A stretch of DNA of 64,000 bases. Source: Proteus sp. FME41 (GTDB lineage: Bacteria > Pseudomonadota > Gammaproteobacteria > Enterobacterales > Enterobacteriaceae). A program made the translations under genes and the position numbers. Positions within the stretch are counted from its first letter, which is position 1. Every line of letters begins with the position of its first letter. Shown here piece after piece: positions 54,481 through 64,000 of the stretch. The notes below the pieces were generated by a model. It ran no database searches, was not told the DNA's origin, and saw nothing but the letters and a program-made list of their open reading frames with translations. Where the stretch lies: contig NZ_JABUYL010000011.1 of NCBI RefSeq assembly GCF_014897315.1, forward strand, positions 62,001-126,000, given 5' to 3'.

Positions 54481-54895
54481 GGTTTTATCAGAAAAATAGC
54501 TTAAAATTTGTTGATAAAGTAGATCGTAGATTGCGATGAAGCAATAAATTTGTAAATTAAAATCTACTAGAGTTTCTTTTCTTTTACAAAATATTCTGTA
54601 TGAATTTTAATCGCTCGTCGAGAAAGATGATATTTTAATTCGGTTTATACGAGTTGTTAACGTTTCAGTCAAAATAATATTCTTATTTGCTTGAGCTAAA
54701 TCACTCGAATTGTCAGACAGGTTTAGACTGAGATGATAAAATTCAGGTCGGCAGAATAAGAGAAAATAGTAACAATTATCGGAGATAAATAACTTAAGGC
54801 TTAAAAAGACCTTAAGGTGTTTTTATTACAGAGTCGCTACATTTTCGGGGTGAATTTGTAGCTTAGGGTTTAACTGATAAACTTGTGCAAATCTT
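54481..54895. other. Leader region of the nqr operon
   Basis: About 415 bases without a supported gene. It contains a 7-bp hairpin CTTAAGG/CCTTAAG (54793-54816) followed by GTGTTTTT, resembling a weak terminator, and a 6-bp GCTACA/TGTAGC repeat (54836-54862) just before nqrA. These may form an attenuator. Confidence 0.35.
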
Positions 54896-56236
54896 ATGAT
54901 TAAAATTAAAAAAGGACTCGACCTCCCAATTGCAGGAGCGCCTGCCCAAGTGATAGAAGACGGACCCACTATTCGACGCGTAGCATTGCTAGGCGAAGAA
55001 TATGTTGGTATGCGTCCTTCTATGGTGGTTTCGGAAGGTGAGCATGTAAAGAAAGGGCAAATTCTTTTTGAAGATAAAAAGAATGCCGGTGTCGTTTTCA
55101 CGAGCCCAGCTTGTGGTAAAGTTGTTGAAATTAACCGCGGCGAACGCCGTGTGTTCCAATCTATCGTTATCGAAATTGATGGCGACGAAGAGATCACTTT
55201 TAACCGTTATGATAGCGCTACGCTGTCAGAATTAACCCGAGAACAGGTTGAAAACAACCTTGTTAATTCGGGAATGTGGACTGCGTTAAGAACGCGTCCT
55301 TATAGTCGTACTCCGCACTTAGGCACTACACCAGTTGCAATTTTTGTCTCTGCAATGGATACCAATCCGCTGGCTGCAGACCCTATGGTTATCATTGAGC
55401 AAAATGAGAAGGCATTTAATGATGGCCTGATTGTTTTAACTCGATTAACCGAGGGAAAAGTTTATGTTTGTCATGGTGAAAAATCACCCGCTAAATTAAA
55501 TGATGGACAAATTAGCTATAACCAATTTGTGGGTCCACATCCATCAGGATTGGTAGGAACTCACATTCATTTCTTAGAACCAGTCAGTGCGAAGAAAATG
55601 GTTTGGCATTTAAACTACCAAGATGTGATTGCTATTGGTTATTTGTTTACAACGGGTTCTTTATATACTGAACGTGTTGTTGCATTAGCGGGTCCACAAG
55701 TGAAAGCACCTCGTTTAGTGCGCACTCGTTTGGGCGCTGATCTTTATGAGTTAACCAAAGATCAATTAATCGATGATGAAAACCGCATTATTTCTGGCTC
55801 TGTACTATGGGGATGGAAATCAGATGAAGCTCATCATTATTTAGGTCGTTTCCATAACCAAGTTTCTGTATTGCGTGAAGGCCGTGATAAAGAGTTATTT
55901 GGTTGGGGTATGCCGGGTAGCGATAAATTTTCTATCACTCGTACAACGATTGGTCACTTCTTAAAGAATAAACGCTTTGCTTTTACAACCACGATGAATG
56001 GCGGTGAACGTTCAATGGTACCAATTGGTAACTATGAGCGTGTTATGCCGTTAGATATTATGGCAACGCATTTATTACGTGATTTAGTTGTTGGTGATAC
56101 TGACAGTTCTCAAGCATTAGGTTGTTTGGAATTGGATGAAGAAGATTTGGGATTATGTACTTATGTTTGCCCAAGCAAATATGAGTATGGCCCAGCACTG
56201 CGCCAAGTATTGACCAAAATTGAGCAGGAAGGGTAA
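54896..56236 (+). CDS. nqrA: Na+-translocating NADH:quinone reductase subunit A
   Basis: A 446-residue NqrA, peripheral subunit with the Rnf-like fold. N-terminus [30 protein letters not shown] and [29 protein letters not shown]. First of the nqrABCDEF genes. Unusually the ATG has no clear Shine-Dalgarno. Confidence 0.96.
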   Translation: MIKIKKGLDLPIAGAPAQVIEDGPTIRRVALLGEEYVGMRPSMVVSEGEHVKKGQILFEDKKNAGVVFTSPACGKVVEINRGERRVFQSIVIEIDGDEEITFNRYDSATLSELTREQVENNLVNSGMWTALRTRPYSRTPHLGTTPVAIFVSAMDTNPLAADPMVIIEQNEKAFNDGLIVLTRLTEGKVYVCHGEKSPAKLNDGQISYNQFVGPHPSGLVGTHIHFLEPVSAKKMVWHLNYQDVIAIGYLFTTGSLYTERVVALAGPQVKAPRLVRTRLGADLYELTKDQLIDDENRIISGSVLWGWKSDEAHHYLGRFHNQVSVLREGRDKELFGWGMPGSDKFSITRTTIGHFLKNKRFAFTTTMNGGERSMVPIGNYERVMPLDIMATHLLRDLVVGDTDSSQALGCLELDEEDLGLCTYVCPSKYEYGPALRQVLTKIEQEG

Positions 56237-56239
56237 CTC

Positions 56240-57478
56240 ATGGGTTTGAAAAACTTATTTGAAAAAGTAGAGCACCATTTTGAGCCCGGTGGCAAATTAG
56301 CAAAATGGTACGTACTTTATGAAGCGGTGACTACGGTATTTTATACACCAGGTACCGTAACGCATAATGGTGGGCATGTTCGTGACACCATTGACCTAAA
56401 ACGTATGATGATCTTGGTTTGGCTAGCCGTTTTCCCAGCAATGTTTTGGGGAATGTATAACGTTGGTCATCAAGCTATTCCTGCACTTAATCAGTTATAT
56501 AGCGGTGTTGAATTACAGCAAATTATTGCTTCAGATTGGCACTATCGCCTCGCTGAATTCCTTGGTGCGTCATTAACAGCAGATGCAGGTTGGGGAAGTA
56601 AGATGCTACTTGGTGCAACTTACTTCTTACCTATTTATCTGGTTGTTTTTGCCGTAGGTGGATTTTGGGAAGTGCTTTTTGCTTTCATTCGCGGACATGA
56701 AATTAATGAAGGTTTCTTTGTTACCTCTATTTTGTTTGCCTTGATTGTTCCTCCAACATTACCGCTTTGGCAAGCCGCATTAGGTATTACATTTGGTGTA
56801 GTGATTGCGAAAGAGATTTTTGGTGGCACAGGTCGTAACTTCTTAAACCCAGCATTAGCAGGCCGTGCATTCCTATTTTTTGCTTATCCTGCTCAAATTT
56901 CAGGTGATTTAGTTTGGACTGCGGCTGACGGATTCTCGGGTGCTACGCCATTATCACAATGGTCTGTATCTGGCGAAAGTGCGTTGTTAAACACGATCAC
57001 TCAGCAGCCTATCTCTTGGATGGATGCTTTCCTTGGCTATATTCCAGGTTCAATTGGTGAAGTTTCAACACTGATGATCTTAATCGGTGGTGCTGTCATT
57101 GTTTTTGCTCGTATTGCTTCATGGCGTATTGTTGCTGGGGTAATGGTCGGCATGATCGTGATGTCATATCTGTTTAACTTTATCGGTTCAGATACCAATC
57201 CTCTCTTCTCAATGCCTTGGCACTGGCACTTAGTTTTAGGTGGTTTTGCTTTCGGTATGATGTTTATGGCAACAGACCCCGTATCCGCCTCGTTTACTGA
57301 TAAAGGTAAGTGGGCTTACGGTATTTTGATTGGCGTAATGGCTGTGCTTATTAGAGTCGTCAATCCGGCTTACCCAGAAGGTATGATGCTGGCAATCTTA
57401 TTCGCAAACCTATTTGCACCACTGTTTGATTACGTGGTTGTTCAGGCGAATATTAAGCGGAGAAAAGCTCGTGGCTAA
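56240..57478 (+). CDS. nqrB: Na+-NQR subunit B (membrane, covalent FMN)
   Basis: A 412-residue integral membrane protein with about ten helices. FMN attachment Thr in [38 protein letters not shown], and [13 protein letters not shown]. It carries riboflavin/FMN and is on the Na+ path. Three-base gap from nqrA. Confidence 0.97.
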   Translation: MGLKNLFEKVEHHFEPGGKLAKWYVLYEAVTTVFYTPGTVTHNGGHVRDTIDLKRMMILVWLAVFPAMFWGMYNVGHQAIPALNQLYSGVELQQIIASDWHYRLAEFLGASLTADAGWGSKMLLGATYFLPIYLVVFAVGGFWEVLFAFIRGHEINEGFFVTSILFALIVPPTLPLWQAALGITFGVVIAKEIFGGTGRNFLNPALAGRAFLFFAYPAQISGDLVWTAADGFSGATPLSQWSVSGESALLNTITQQPISWMDAFLGYIPGSIGEVSTLMILIGGAVIVFARIASWRIVAGVMVGMIVMSYLFNFIGSDTNPLFSMPWHWHLVLGGFAFGMMFMATDPVSASFTDKGKWAYGILIGVMAVLIRVVNPAYPEGMMLAILFANLFAPLFDYVVVQANIKRRKARG

Positions 57479-58259
57479 AGAGAAAAACAAAGATAGCGTT
57501 GCAAGAACGTTCCTCGTTGTATTTATTCTGTGTCTTGTGTGTTCCGTTGTAGTCGCGGGAGCTGCTGTTGGGCTGAAATCTAAGCAAGAAGAGCAAAAAC
57601 TTCTTGATAAGCAACGTAATATTCTTGATGTTGCTGGTCTGCTTGTTCCCAAAATGAGTGCGACAGACGTATTGAAAGTGTATGACACTCGTATCAAAGC
57701 AAAAATTGTAAACTTTCAGACAGGTGAGCTGACTGATAGCACAGGTAATTTTGACTTAAATACAGCATTACGCAGTGACGACACTTCAATTGCATTATCA
57801 CCAGAAGATGACGCAGCTAAAATTCGCCGACGTGCAAATACAGCTGAAGTGTACTTTGTTCTTGATGAACAAGGTAAAACTACCGAAGTCGTGTTGCCTG
57901 TTTATGGTTCTGGCTTATGGTCTGTTATGTATGCTTTTATTGCGGTTGATATTGATGGTGTAACGTCAAAAGGTATTACCTATTATGCTCATGGTGAGAC
58001 ACCTGGCTTAGGGGGAGAAGTTGATAACCCACAATGGAAAGCACAATGGAAAGGCAAGCGCCTGATTAATGAAGAAGGTGTTCCTGCTATTAAGATTGTG
58101 CGTAGTGGTGCCGCGTTTGGCAATCCTTATGGAATTGACGGCCTTTCTGGCGCAACACTGACCTCAAATGGCATTCAGCATATGTTCGATTTCTGGTTAG
58201 GTGAAAAAGGTTTCGGCCCATTCCTGAAAAAAGTTCGTGAAGGAGAAATCAATGGCTGA
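57471..58259 (+). CDS. nqrC: Na+-NQR subunit C (covalent FMN)
   Basis: A 262-residue protein with one N-terminal membrane helix and a periplasmic domain. FMN Thr in [26 protein letters not shown]. It starts at GTG 57471 in an 8-base overlap with nqrB (GTGGCTAA), giving [17 protein letters not shown], as in other NqrC proteins; a longer reading to 57414 is rejected. Confidence 0.96.
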   Translation: MAKEKNKDSVARTFLVVFILCLVCSVVVAGAAVGLKSKQEEQKLLDKQRNILDVAGLLVPKMSATDVLKVYDTRIKAKIVNFQTGELTDSTGNFDLNTALRSDDTSIALSPEDDAAKIRRRANTAEVYFVLDEQGKTTEVVLPVYGSGLWSVMYAFIAVDIDGVTSKGITYYAHGETPGLGGEVDNPQWKAQWKGKRLINEEGVPAIKIVRSGAAFGNPYGIDGLSGATLTSNGIQHMFDFWLGEKGFGPFLKKVREGEING

Positions 58260-58881
58260 TACAAAAGAAATTAAACGCGTTTTACTTGGGCCATTGTTAG
58301 ATAACAATCCGATTGCCTTACAGGTACTTGGCGTCTGTTCTGCACTGGCTGTGACAACAAAACTTGAAACCGCGTTAGTGATGACCATAGCTGTCACACT
58401 CGTTACCGCATTCTCAAGTTTCTTTATTTCACTTATTCGTAATTTCATACCAAGTAGTGTTCGTATTATTGTTCAAATGGCGATTATTGCTTCATTAGTT
58501 ATCGTTGTTGACCAAATTCTACAAGCTTATGCGTATGAAATATCTAAGCAACTTTCTGTTTTCGTTGGCCTTATTATTACTAACTGTATTGTTATGGGGC
58601 GTGCTGAAGCTTATGCAATGAAAGCACCTCCAATTGAAAGCTTTATGGACGGTATTGGTAATGGCTTAGGATATGGCGTTATCCTGATCCTTGTTGGATT
58701 TTTACGTGAGCTTTTTGGTTCTGGTAAATTATTCGGCATAACGGTGATGGAGTCTATCCAAAACGGTGGCTGGTATCAGCCTAATGGTTTATTCCTGTTA
58801 GCACCAAGTGCGTTCTTTATCATTGGGTTGCTAATTTGGGGATTACGTACATTAAAACCTGCACAGGTTGAAGAGGACTAA
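58252..58881 (+). CDS. nqrD: Na+-NQR subunit D
   Basis: A 209-residue inner-membrane subunit with six helices. [25 protein letters not shown], and [22 protein letters not shown] with a conserved Cys of the intramembrane Fe site shared with NqrE. It overlaps nqrC by 8 bases (ATGGCTGA). Confidence 0.97.
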   Translation: MADTKEIKRVLLGPLLDNNPIALQVLGVCSALAVTTKLETALVMTIAVTLVTAFSSFFISLIRNFIPSSVRIIVQMAIIASLVIVVDQILQAYAYEISKQLSVFVGLIITNCIVMGRAEAYAMKAPPIESFMDGIGNGLGYGVILILVGFLRELFGSGKLFGITVMESIQNGGWYQPNGLFLLAPSAFFIIGLLIWGLRTLKPAQVEED

Positions 58882-58886
58882 TCGCC

Positions 58887-59483
58887 ATGGAACATTATAT
58901 AAGCCTGTTTGTTCGTGCTGTTTTTATTGAAAATATGGCGCTCGCATTCTTCTTAGGAATGTGTACATTTCTCGCGGTATCTAAAAATGTAAAAACAGCA
59001 TTTGGATTAGGTATCGCTGTTACCGTTGTTCTTGGTCTTTCCGTACCGCTGAATAACTTAGTTTACAACTATGTGTTACGTGATAATGCCCTAATGGAAG
59101 GCGTTGATTTAAGTTTCTTAAATTTTATCACTTTCATTGGTGTGATTGCGGCATTGGTACAAATCCTTGAAATGATTTTAGACCGCTATTTTCCTGCGCT
59201 CTATAACGCATTAGGGATCTTCTTGCCACTGATTACTGTTAACTGCGCCATTTTCGGTGGCGTGTCATTTATGGCACAACGTGACTATAACTTTAGCGAA
59301 TCTATTGTTTATGGTTTCGGTTCTGGAATTGGTTGGATGTTAGCCATTGTATTACTGGCTTCTATCCGTGAGAAAATGAAATACGCGGATGTACCGGCAG
59401 GTATGAAAGGATTAGGCGTTACTTTTGTCACCACAGGGTTGATGGCATTAGGTTTCATGTCCTTCTCTGGTGTTCAGCTATAA
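58887..59483 (+). CDS. nqrE: Na+-NQR subunit E
   Basis: A 198-residue membrane subunit homologous to NqrD in inverted topology. [22 protein letters not shown] and [22 protein letters not shown], each with a cysteine of the Fe center. Five-base gap from nqrD. Confidence 0.97.
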   Translation: MEHYISLFVRAVFIENMALAFFLGMCTFLAVSKNVKTAFGLGIAVTVVLGLSVPLNNLVYNYVLRDNALMEGVDLSFLNFITFIGVIAALVQILEMILDRYFPALYNALGIFLPLITVNCAIFGGVSFMAQRDYNFSESIVYGFGSGIGWMLAIVLLASIREKMKYADVPAGMKGLGVTFVTTGLMALGFMSFSGVQL

Positions 59484-59499
59484 AGGGTGAGAAGAACTC

Positions 59500-60726
59500 A
59501 TGGATATAATTATTCTAGGTGTCGTGATGTTTACCCTGATTGTATTGGTACTAACAGCGTTGATTTTGTTTGCAAAATCAAAGCTGGTCAATACAGGGGA
59601 TATTTCTGTTGAGGTCAATGGAGACCCAGAAAAAAGCTTTAATGCACCAGCAGGTGATAAATTACTTAACGTATTATCAAACGAAGGTATTTTTATTTCA
59701 TCCGCTTGTGGCGGCGGCGGATCTTGTGGTCAGTGTCGCGTTAAAGTGCTTGAAGGTGGCGGTGATATTTTACCGACGGAACTTTCACATATTAACAAGC
59801 GTGAAGCTAAAGAAGGTTGCCGTTTAGCGTGTCAGGTAAACGTAAAAAATAACCTGAAATTAGAATTACCAGAAGAAATTTTTGGTGTTAAAAAATGGGA
59901 GTGCGAAGTTATCTCAAACGATAATAAAGCGACTTTCATTAAAGAATTAGTATTAAAAATCCCTGAAGGTGAGGTTGTGCCTTTCCGTGCTGGTGGATTT
60001 ATTCAGATTGAATGTCCTCCTCATACGGTACGTTATGAAGATTTTGAAGTGCCAGAAGAGTATCGTGAAGACTGGGATAAATTTAACTTATTCCGCTACG
60101 TTTCTGATGTAAAAGAAACCACAGTACGTGCTTACTCAATGGCAAACTACCCTGAAGAGCATGGCATCATCATGTTAAACGTGCGTATTGCTACACCGCC
60201 ACCACGTAATCCTGATGTACCACCAGGCATAATGTCATCGTACATTTGGTCATTAAAGCCAGGTGATAAAGTGACAATTTCAGGGCCATTTGGTGAATTC
60301 TTCGCTAAGAAAACTGACGCTGAGATGATCTTTATTGGTGGTGGTGCAGGTATGGCACCAATGCGCTCACATATTTTTGATCAGCTAAAACGTTTACATT
60401 CTAAACGTAAAATCAGCTTCTGGTATGGTGCGCGTTCTGTTCGTGAAATGTTCTACACTGAAGATTTCGATATGCTTGCAAGAGAAAACGAAAACTTCAC
60501 ATGGAATGTCGCACTTTCAGACGCCTTACCTGAAGATAACTGGACGGGATATACTGGATTTATTCACAATGTGTTGTTTGAGAATTACCTCAAAAATCAC
60601 CCCGCACCAGAAGATTGTGAATTCTATATGTGTGGTCCGCCAGTGATGAACGCAGCAGTTATTAAAATGCTCAAAGATTTAGGCGTTGAAGATGAAAACA
60701 TTATGCTGGATGACTTTGGCGGTTGA
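59500..60726 (+). CDS. nqrF: Na+-NQR subunit F (FAD, [2Fe-2S], NADH entry)
   Basis: A 408-residue protein: N-terminal membrane helix, plant-type ferredoxin domain ([20 protein letters not shown] and the last Cys in GCRLACQ), FAD domain ([10 protein letters not shown]), and NADH domain ([27 protein letters not shown]). It takes electrons from NADH and passes them to the pump. Confidence 0.97.
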   Translation: MDIIILGVVMFTLIVLVLTALILFAKSKLVNTGDISVEVNGDPEKSFNAPAGDKLLNVLSNEGIFISSACGGGGSCGQCRVKVLEGGGDILPTELSHINKREAKEGCRLACQVNVKNNLKLELPEEIFGVKKWECEVISNDNKATFIKELVLKIPEGEVVPFRAGGFIQIECPPHTVRYEDFEVPEEYREDWDKFNLFRYVSDVKETTVRAYSMANYPEEHGIIMLNVRIATPPPRNPDVPPGIMSSYIWSLKPGDKVTISGPFGEFFAKKTDAEMIFIGGGAGMAPMRSHIFDQLKRLHSKRKISFWYGARSVREMFYTEDFDMLARENENFTWNVALSDALPEDNWTGYTGFIHNVLFENYLKNHPAPEDCEFYMCGPPVMNAAVIKMLKDLGVEDENIMLDDFGG

Positions 60727-60764
60727 TCCTAACTTCCGATAAAGCATAAATGAATGAAATGACA

Positions 60765-60786
60765 AGCGCCCACTTATGTGGGCGCT
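60765..60786 (+). terminator. Intercistronic hairpin between nqrF and apbE
   Basis: A 9-bp perfect GC-rich stem (AGCGCCCAC/GTGGGCGCT) with a TTAT loop and no T tract. It could reduce readthrough or protect upstream mRNA. Confidence 0.5.
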
Positions 60787-60806
60787 CATGATCAGAAGAG
60801 AGAGTT

Positions 60807-61829
60807 ATGTTAAAAAGAAAGATGATAAATTGGATAGTGATGCTGTCTGCTTTAGTTCTATTGTCTGCATGTGGTGAAAAACAGCAGGTATTAGAAGGCG
60901 AAACTATGGGAACTTATTACTCAATTAAATATGTCCCTGATAGTAATTCACCTCCACAAAACGTCTTACAAACAGAGATCGATCGTATTCTTGAAGAAGT
61001 TAACGATCAAATGTCAACATATCGCCCTCATTCTGAATTGAGTCGTTTCAATCAAAGTCGTGAAATTAATACGCCATTTCCTGTTTCGCCTGCTACCGCT
61101 AAAGTAGTAAGTGAAGCCATTCGTATTAATAAAATCACGGACGGTGCTTTAGATGTCACTGTTGGACCATTAGTCAATTTATGGGGATTTGGCCCAGAAG
61201 GCCGATTTACTCACCAACCTTCTGCTGATGAATTAGCCAAACGTAAACAGTGGATTGGCATTAATTACCTTGCTGTTGAAGGTAATGCACTGATCAAGAA
61301 GATCCCTGAACTTTATGTCGATCTCTCTTCGATTGCTAAAGGCTATGGTGTTGATGCTGTTGCTGAGTATTTAATTTCACAGAATATCACTAACTATATG
61401 GTTGATATTGGCGGTGAAGTAAGAACGCAAGGTGTGAATGGTAATGACAAGCTTTGGCGTATAGCGATTGAAAAACCAGCGAATGATGGCACAAAACAGA
61501 GTGTTCAGTTAATCATTGAACCGGGTGATAACTCGATTGCCACTTCAGGTGATTATCGTAATTATTTTGAAGAAGATGGTGTGCGTTTTTCTCATACTAT
61601 TGACCCAACGACAGGCCATCCTATTAAACATAACCTTGTTTCTATCACGGTGATCGTACCAACGTGCATGAGTGCTGATGGTATTTCAACAGGATTGAAT
61701 GTCTTAGGACCTGATAAAGGGCTAGAAGTAGCAAATGCGTTAAATATACCTGTCTTTATGATAGTTAAAACAGAAACTGGGTTTGAAGAGCGTTATAGTA
61801 AAGCATTCGCCCCATTCTTGAAAAAATAG
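60807..61829 (+). CDS. apbE: FAD:protein FMN transferase
   Basis: A 340-residue lipoprotein (lipobox LLSACGEKQQ). Features: GETMGTYYSIKYVP, DVTVGPLVNLWGFGP, DLSSIAKGYGVDAVAEYL, VDIGGEVRTQG, and TIDPTTGHPI. It attaches FMN to NqrB and NqrC threonines in the periplasm. It follows nqrF in the same direction. Confidence 0.96.
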   Translation: MLKRKMINWIVMLSALVLLSACGEKQQVLEGETMGTYYSIKYVPDSNSPPQNVLQTEIDRILEEVNDQMSTYRPHSELSRFNQSREINTPFPVSPATAKVVSEAIRINKITDGALDVTVGPLVNLWGFGPEGRFTHQPSADELAKRKQWIGINYLAVEGNALIKKIPELYVDLSSIAKGYGVDAVAEYLISQNITNYMVDIGGEVRTQGVNGNDKLWRIAIEKPANDGTKQSVQLIIEPGDNSIATSGDYRNYFEEDGVRFSHTIDPTTGHPIKHNLVSITVIVPTCMSADGISTGLNVLGPDKGLEVANALNIPVFMIVKTETGFEERYSKAFAPFLKK

Positions 61830-61848
61830 AATTTAAGGAGAGAAGGTT

Positions 61849-62076
61849 ATGCTAAAAATATTTCTTTTTGCCTTCATCTTATTCTTGATTGCCTTCTTTG
61901 GTATGGCATTAGGATATATTGTAAAACGTAAAAGTCTTCAAGGCAGTTGCGGTGGTTTAGGGGCTATGGGTATCGAAAAAGAGTGTGATTGCCCAGAACC
62001 TTGCGATGCACGTAAAAAACGCATGGCAAAAGAGTCTGCCCGTGAAGAGTTGCTAAAAAAGAATCGAATTCTTTAA
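61849..62076 (+). CDS. nqrM: NqrM, Na+-NQR maturation protein
   Basis: A 75-residue DUF539 protein: one membrane helix (about 4-24), then Cys34 (SCGGLG), Cys46, Cys48 and Cys52 (ECDCPEPC). NqrM delivers iron for the Fe site between NqrD and NqrE. AGGAGAGAAGG lies before the ATG, and a terminator follows. Confidence 0.95.
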   Translation: MLKIFLFAFILFLIAFFGMALGYIVKRKSLQGSCGGLGAMGIEKECDCPEPCDARKKRMAKESAREELLKKNRIL

Positions 62077-62098
62077 TAATAAATATATTTAGATAAAA

Positions 62099-62137
62099 AA
62101 GAGTGATGGACTTTAATTGCCATCACTCTTTTTATTT
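62099..62137 (+). terminator. Terminator of the nqr-apbE-nqrM unit
   Basis: An 11-bp perfect stem (AAGAGTGATGG/CCATCACTCTT) with a 10-base loop and a T-rich tail. Confidence 0.88.
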
Positions 62138-62208
62138 TATGCATTCTAAAAAAGTTTTTTAATAGAATAGAAGTAGGATAATAAAAAGCGAACCCTTGTA
62201 ATAAAGGC

Positions 62209-62421
62209 TTACTTCCATGGATAAGGGTTTTGCCCCTCCCACTCTAAAACTTCTTTTTTGGCTTCTTCATAGGAATAGTCATAATGCTCTTGAAGCTTAC
62301 CAATTAGTTGCTCTCGTGTACCTTCGATAATATCAAGTTCATCATGGGTGATCTTTCCCCATTTTTCTTTTACTTTTCCTTTGAATAAATTCCAATCACC
62401 AGAAATTTTATTGTTTAACAC
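62209..62421 (-). CDS. CsbD-family stress-related protein (YjbJ-like)
   Basis: A 70-residue protein with the CsbD pattern: NKISGDWNLFKGKVKEKWGKITHDELDIIEG, repeated REQLIGKLQEHYDYSYEEAKKEV. It ends with NPYPWK. Role unknown; such proteins are often induced in stress. AGGAGG lies before the start. Confidence 0.9.
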   Translation of the reverse strand: MLNNKISGDWNLFKGKVKEKWGKITHDELDIIEGTREQLIGKLQEHYDYSYEEAKKEVLEWEGQNPYPWK

Positions 62422-62501
62422 TTTATTCCTCCTTACTTATTTCTATCGGATGACATTATTAAGTGTAGAAGAGAATAAAGCGAAAGCCTAAATAGGCTTA
62501 T

Positions 62502-63374
62502 TTACTCTTTTCTAAATTCTTTCATTTTAGCAGGAGAGTCAACCATAATGGCATCTGCACCTAACTCTGTGGCTTGAATATAATCTTTTTCTGTATTGAT
62601 CCCAAAAAGAACAATATGGGCATTACCACCAGCACGAAAACAAGACATTGCATCTTTATCCCAGCTAAGAATTGAAGCAGATCGAGCTTCACCTAATGTA
62701 TATTTCTCAACGACTTCAACTTTTCGATGTAACTCAAGACCATACCAACGGGTGATATCTAAATTTTCAGGTAACAAGCAGGTATGGCTCATGGTGATAT
62801 TAGCTAGAATATCACGAGTGACATCGCGGCTTTCAAATCGTTGTACATTGGCAGGTAAGGCATCAAGAAATGCTGTATTTGTAGAATAGATACGTGTTCT
62901 ATCTAGCGCATTATGTTTACTTAGCAGGGCAGACATCGCTTTACCTTGAATAACAGGATCAGCATCTGGTGATTTTAAATCAATATAAAATTGAGTGGTA
63001 GGAAATTGAGTTAAGATTGCATCCAAGGTAGGAATGGTGACACCTTTATTTCGATAAGGAAATTGCTGAGATTCTCCAAATTTATAACCAGCATCCCATT
63101 GTTTAAGTTGCTGAGCAGTAAATTCAGAAATAGCACCTTGCCCATTAGTTAAGCTTTTTAAGTCACTAGGGCGATAAAGTACAGGAATGTTATCTTTTGA
63201 TAATTGAATGGTGATCCAAATTGCATCAGCTTGATGAGCGAGTGCTGTTTTTATAGCTATTTCAGTATTTTCAGGGGCGTCAGCTGTGCCACCACGATGT
63301 GCGATAATTTTAGGAGATGCCATAAGAATTGCAGAATAAAAAAAGAGAGAAATTGCGATGAATAATTTAACCAT
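62502..63374 (-). CDS. Exported glycerophosphodiester phosphodiesterase-like protein, degenerate active site
   Basis: A 290-residue GDPD-fold protein with a signal peptide (1-19, LMA). It keeps IAHRGG and APENTEIAI, but the conserved Glu-x-Asp pair following (usually ELDVQLTKDG) reads WITIQLSKDN, and the next His-Asp (HD) reads YRPSD. These are normally metal or catalytic ligands. The later DLKSPDADP aligns with the E/D-x-K motif. Activity is doubtful or altered. A CsbD-like gene lies downstream. Confidence 0.8.
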   Translation of the reverse strand: MVKLFIAISLFFYSAILMASPKIIAHRGGTADAPENTEIAIKTALAHQADAIWITIQLSKDNIPVLYRPSDLKSLTNGQGAISEFTAQQLKQWDAGYKFGESQQFPYRNKGVTIPTLDAILTQFPTTQFYIDLKSPDADPVIQGKAMSALLSKHNALDRTRIYSTNTAFLDALPANVQRFESRDVTRDILANITMSHTCLLPENLDITRWYGLELHRKVEVVEKYTLGEARSASILSWDKDAMSCFRAGGNAHIVLFGINTEKDYIQATELGADAIMVDSPAKMKEFRKE

Positions 63375-63568
63375 AAAAGTTATTTCCTTGTTTTATATAT
63401 AGTTACAAAACAATAGCTAAAATAAATATTAGTAATAAACAAGCAAAAATAATTTATCATCACTTTGTGACAATTCTATAAATAAACGGACTAATTCAGA
63501 TTTTTATGAGAAATACACCTCGATAGAGGGAGGAAAAAAGAATAAAAATTGTAGTTAATATTTATTTA

Positions 63569-63584
63569 CTGTATATTTAAACAG
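63569..63584. promoter_or_regulatory. LexA box before dinB
   Basis: CTGT, eight bases (ATATTTAA), ACAG: a perfect CTGT-N8-ACAG SOS box, 21 bases before the dinB start, predicting DNA-damage induction. Confidence 0.9.
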
Positions 63585-63605
63585 TGAAATAAATGAGGTG
63601 ATTGT

Positions 63606-64000
63606 ATGCGTAAAATTATTCATGTTGATATGGATTGTTTTTATGCTGCGATTGAAATGCGAGATAATCCAGCACTAAAAGAGATCCCAATTGCGGTTGG
63701 TGGAAATGCTTCTAGCCGAGGTGTTATCTGTACTGCAAATTATCCCGCACGCCGCTTTGGGGTACGTAGTGCTATGTCAACAGCAACAGCATTAAAATTA
63801 TGTCCTCATTTAAAAGTCCTACCTGGCAGAATGGCACTCTATAAAGAAACATCAGTAAAGATCCGTCAAATATTCTCCCGTTATACTGACCTTATTGAGC
63901 CTCTTTCACTTGACGAAGCTTACCTTGATGTTTCCAACAGTAAGCACTGTCATGGATCTGCAACCTTGATGGCGCAAGAAATTCGCCAACAAATCTTTAA
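63606..64000 (+). CDS. dinB: DNA polymerase IV (partial, runs off the window)
   Basis: Y-family translesion polymerase, first 131 residues. [20 protein letters not shown] (catalytic Asp), [30 protein letters not shown], and the catalytic SLDEAYLDV are all intact. Behind a perfect LexA box. The C-terminal part is beyond the window. Confidence 0.96.
   Translation, partial: MRKIIHVDMDCFYAAIEMRDNPALKEIPIAVGGNASSRGVICTANYPARRFGVRSAMSTATALKLCPHLKVLPGRMALYKETSVKIRQIFSRYTDLIEPLSLDEAYLDVSNSKHCHGSATLMAQEIRQQIF

Noticed and set aside
54826..55197. 123-codon minus-strand frame over the nqrA start
   Set aside because: Shadow of nqrA, whose family match is certain.
1..64000. CRISPR arrays, insertion sequences or prophage
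   Set aside because: No regularly spaced repeats, transposase or phage structural genes were seen.

Overview
The window is chromosomal DNA of a Proteus species (Morganellaceae). It carries a mannose-resistant/Proteus-like (MR/P) fimbrial operon followed by a zapABCD-type secreted metalloprotease locus, in an AT-rich background. The remaining genes are Enterobacterales housekeeping blocks in an order familiar from E. coli. The mrp locus lacks the recombinase gene mrpI that P. mirabilis has upstream of mrpA. It may therefore be a non-mirabilis Proteus or a lineage that lost mrpI; sequence reading alone does not settle the species.

Layout. (1) 1-9.9 kb: the tail of an upstream MR/P-like operon (adhesin C-terminus plus an mrpJ paralogue), about 1.8 kb of gene-free AT-rich DNA, then mrpABCDEFGHJ. 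The usher gene mrpC is interrupted by an in-frame TAA. (2) 10.4-15.3 kb: an AbgT-type transporter, a DUF1992 protein, a carboxymuconolactone decarboxylase-like protein, a stand-alone arnT, and a pair of tiny overlapping ORFs with a hairpin over the second ribosome binding site. (3) 15.4-23.4 kb (minus strand): a serralysin (zapA) with its type I exporter zapBCD, and a second serralysin-like protease upstream. The natural start of zapB is out of frame with the rest of the gene at an A8 tract. (4) 23.5-28.9 kb: a broken gene remnant, an XRE regulator convergent with an M20 amidohydrolase, then a DUF4225 protein, a small membrane protein and an orphan Hcp (a candidate type VI effector module) beside tRNA-Phe. 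(5) 29-43.7 kb: mltC/yggX/mutY, trmB/yggL/glsB/yggN, a Fur-box siderophore-binding protein, hemW/rdgB/yggT/proC/yggS, yggR, and ruvX/yqgE/gshB/rsmE. (6) 44-49.6 kb: an orphan prepilin peptidase, a thioredoxin-fold/MBL pair with a divergent LysR regulator, and lysR/lysA. (7) 49.7-54.5 kb: fadE, gmhA, yafJ and yafK. (8) 54.9-62.1 kb: the complete Na+-translocating NADH:quinone reductase operon nqrABCDEF with its maturation genes apbE and nqrM. (9) 62.2-64 kb: a CsbD-like protein, a glycerophosphodiesterase-like protein with missing active-site residues, and the start of dinB behind a LexA box.

How the genes work together. MrpJ proteins at the ends of fimbrial operons repress motility when fimbriae are made. 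Zap proteases are exported through the ZapBCD channel. The nqr/apbE/nqrM block encodes the sodium pump together with the proteins that install its covalent FMN and its iron centre. The most unusual items are two apparent gene-breaking lesions in virulence loci (mrpC and zapB), the absence of mrpI, the two overlapping mini-ORFs after arnT, and the DUF4225/Hcp module.
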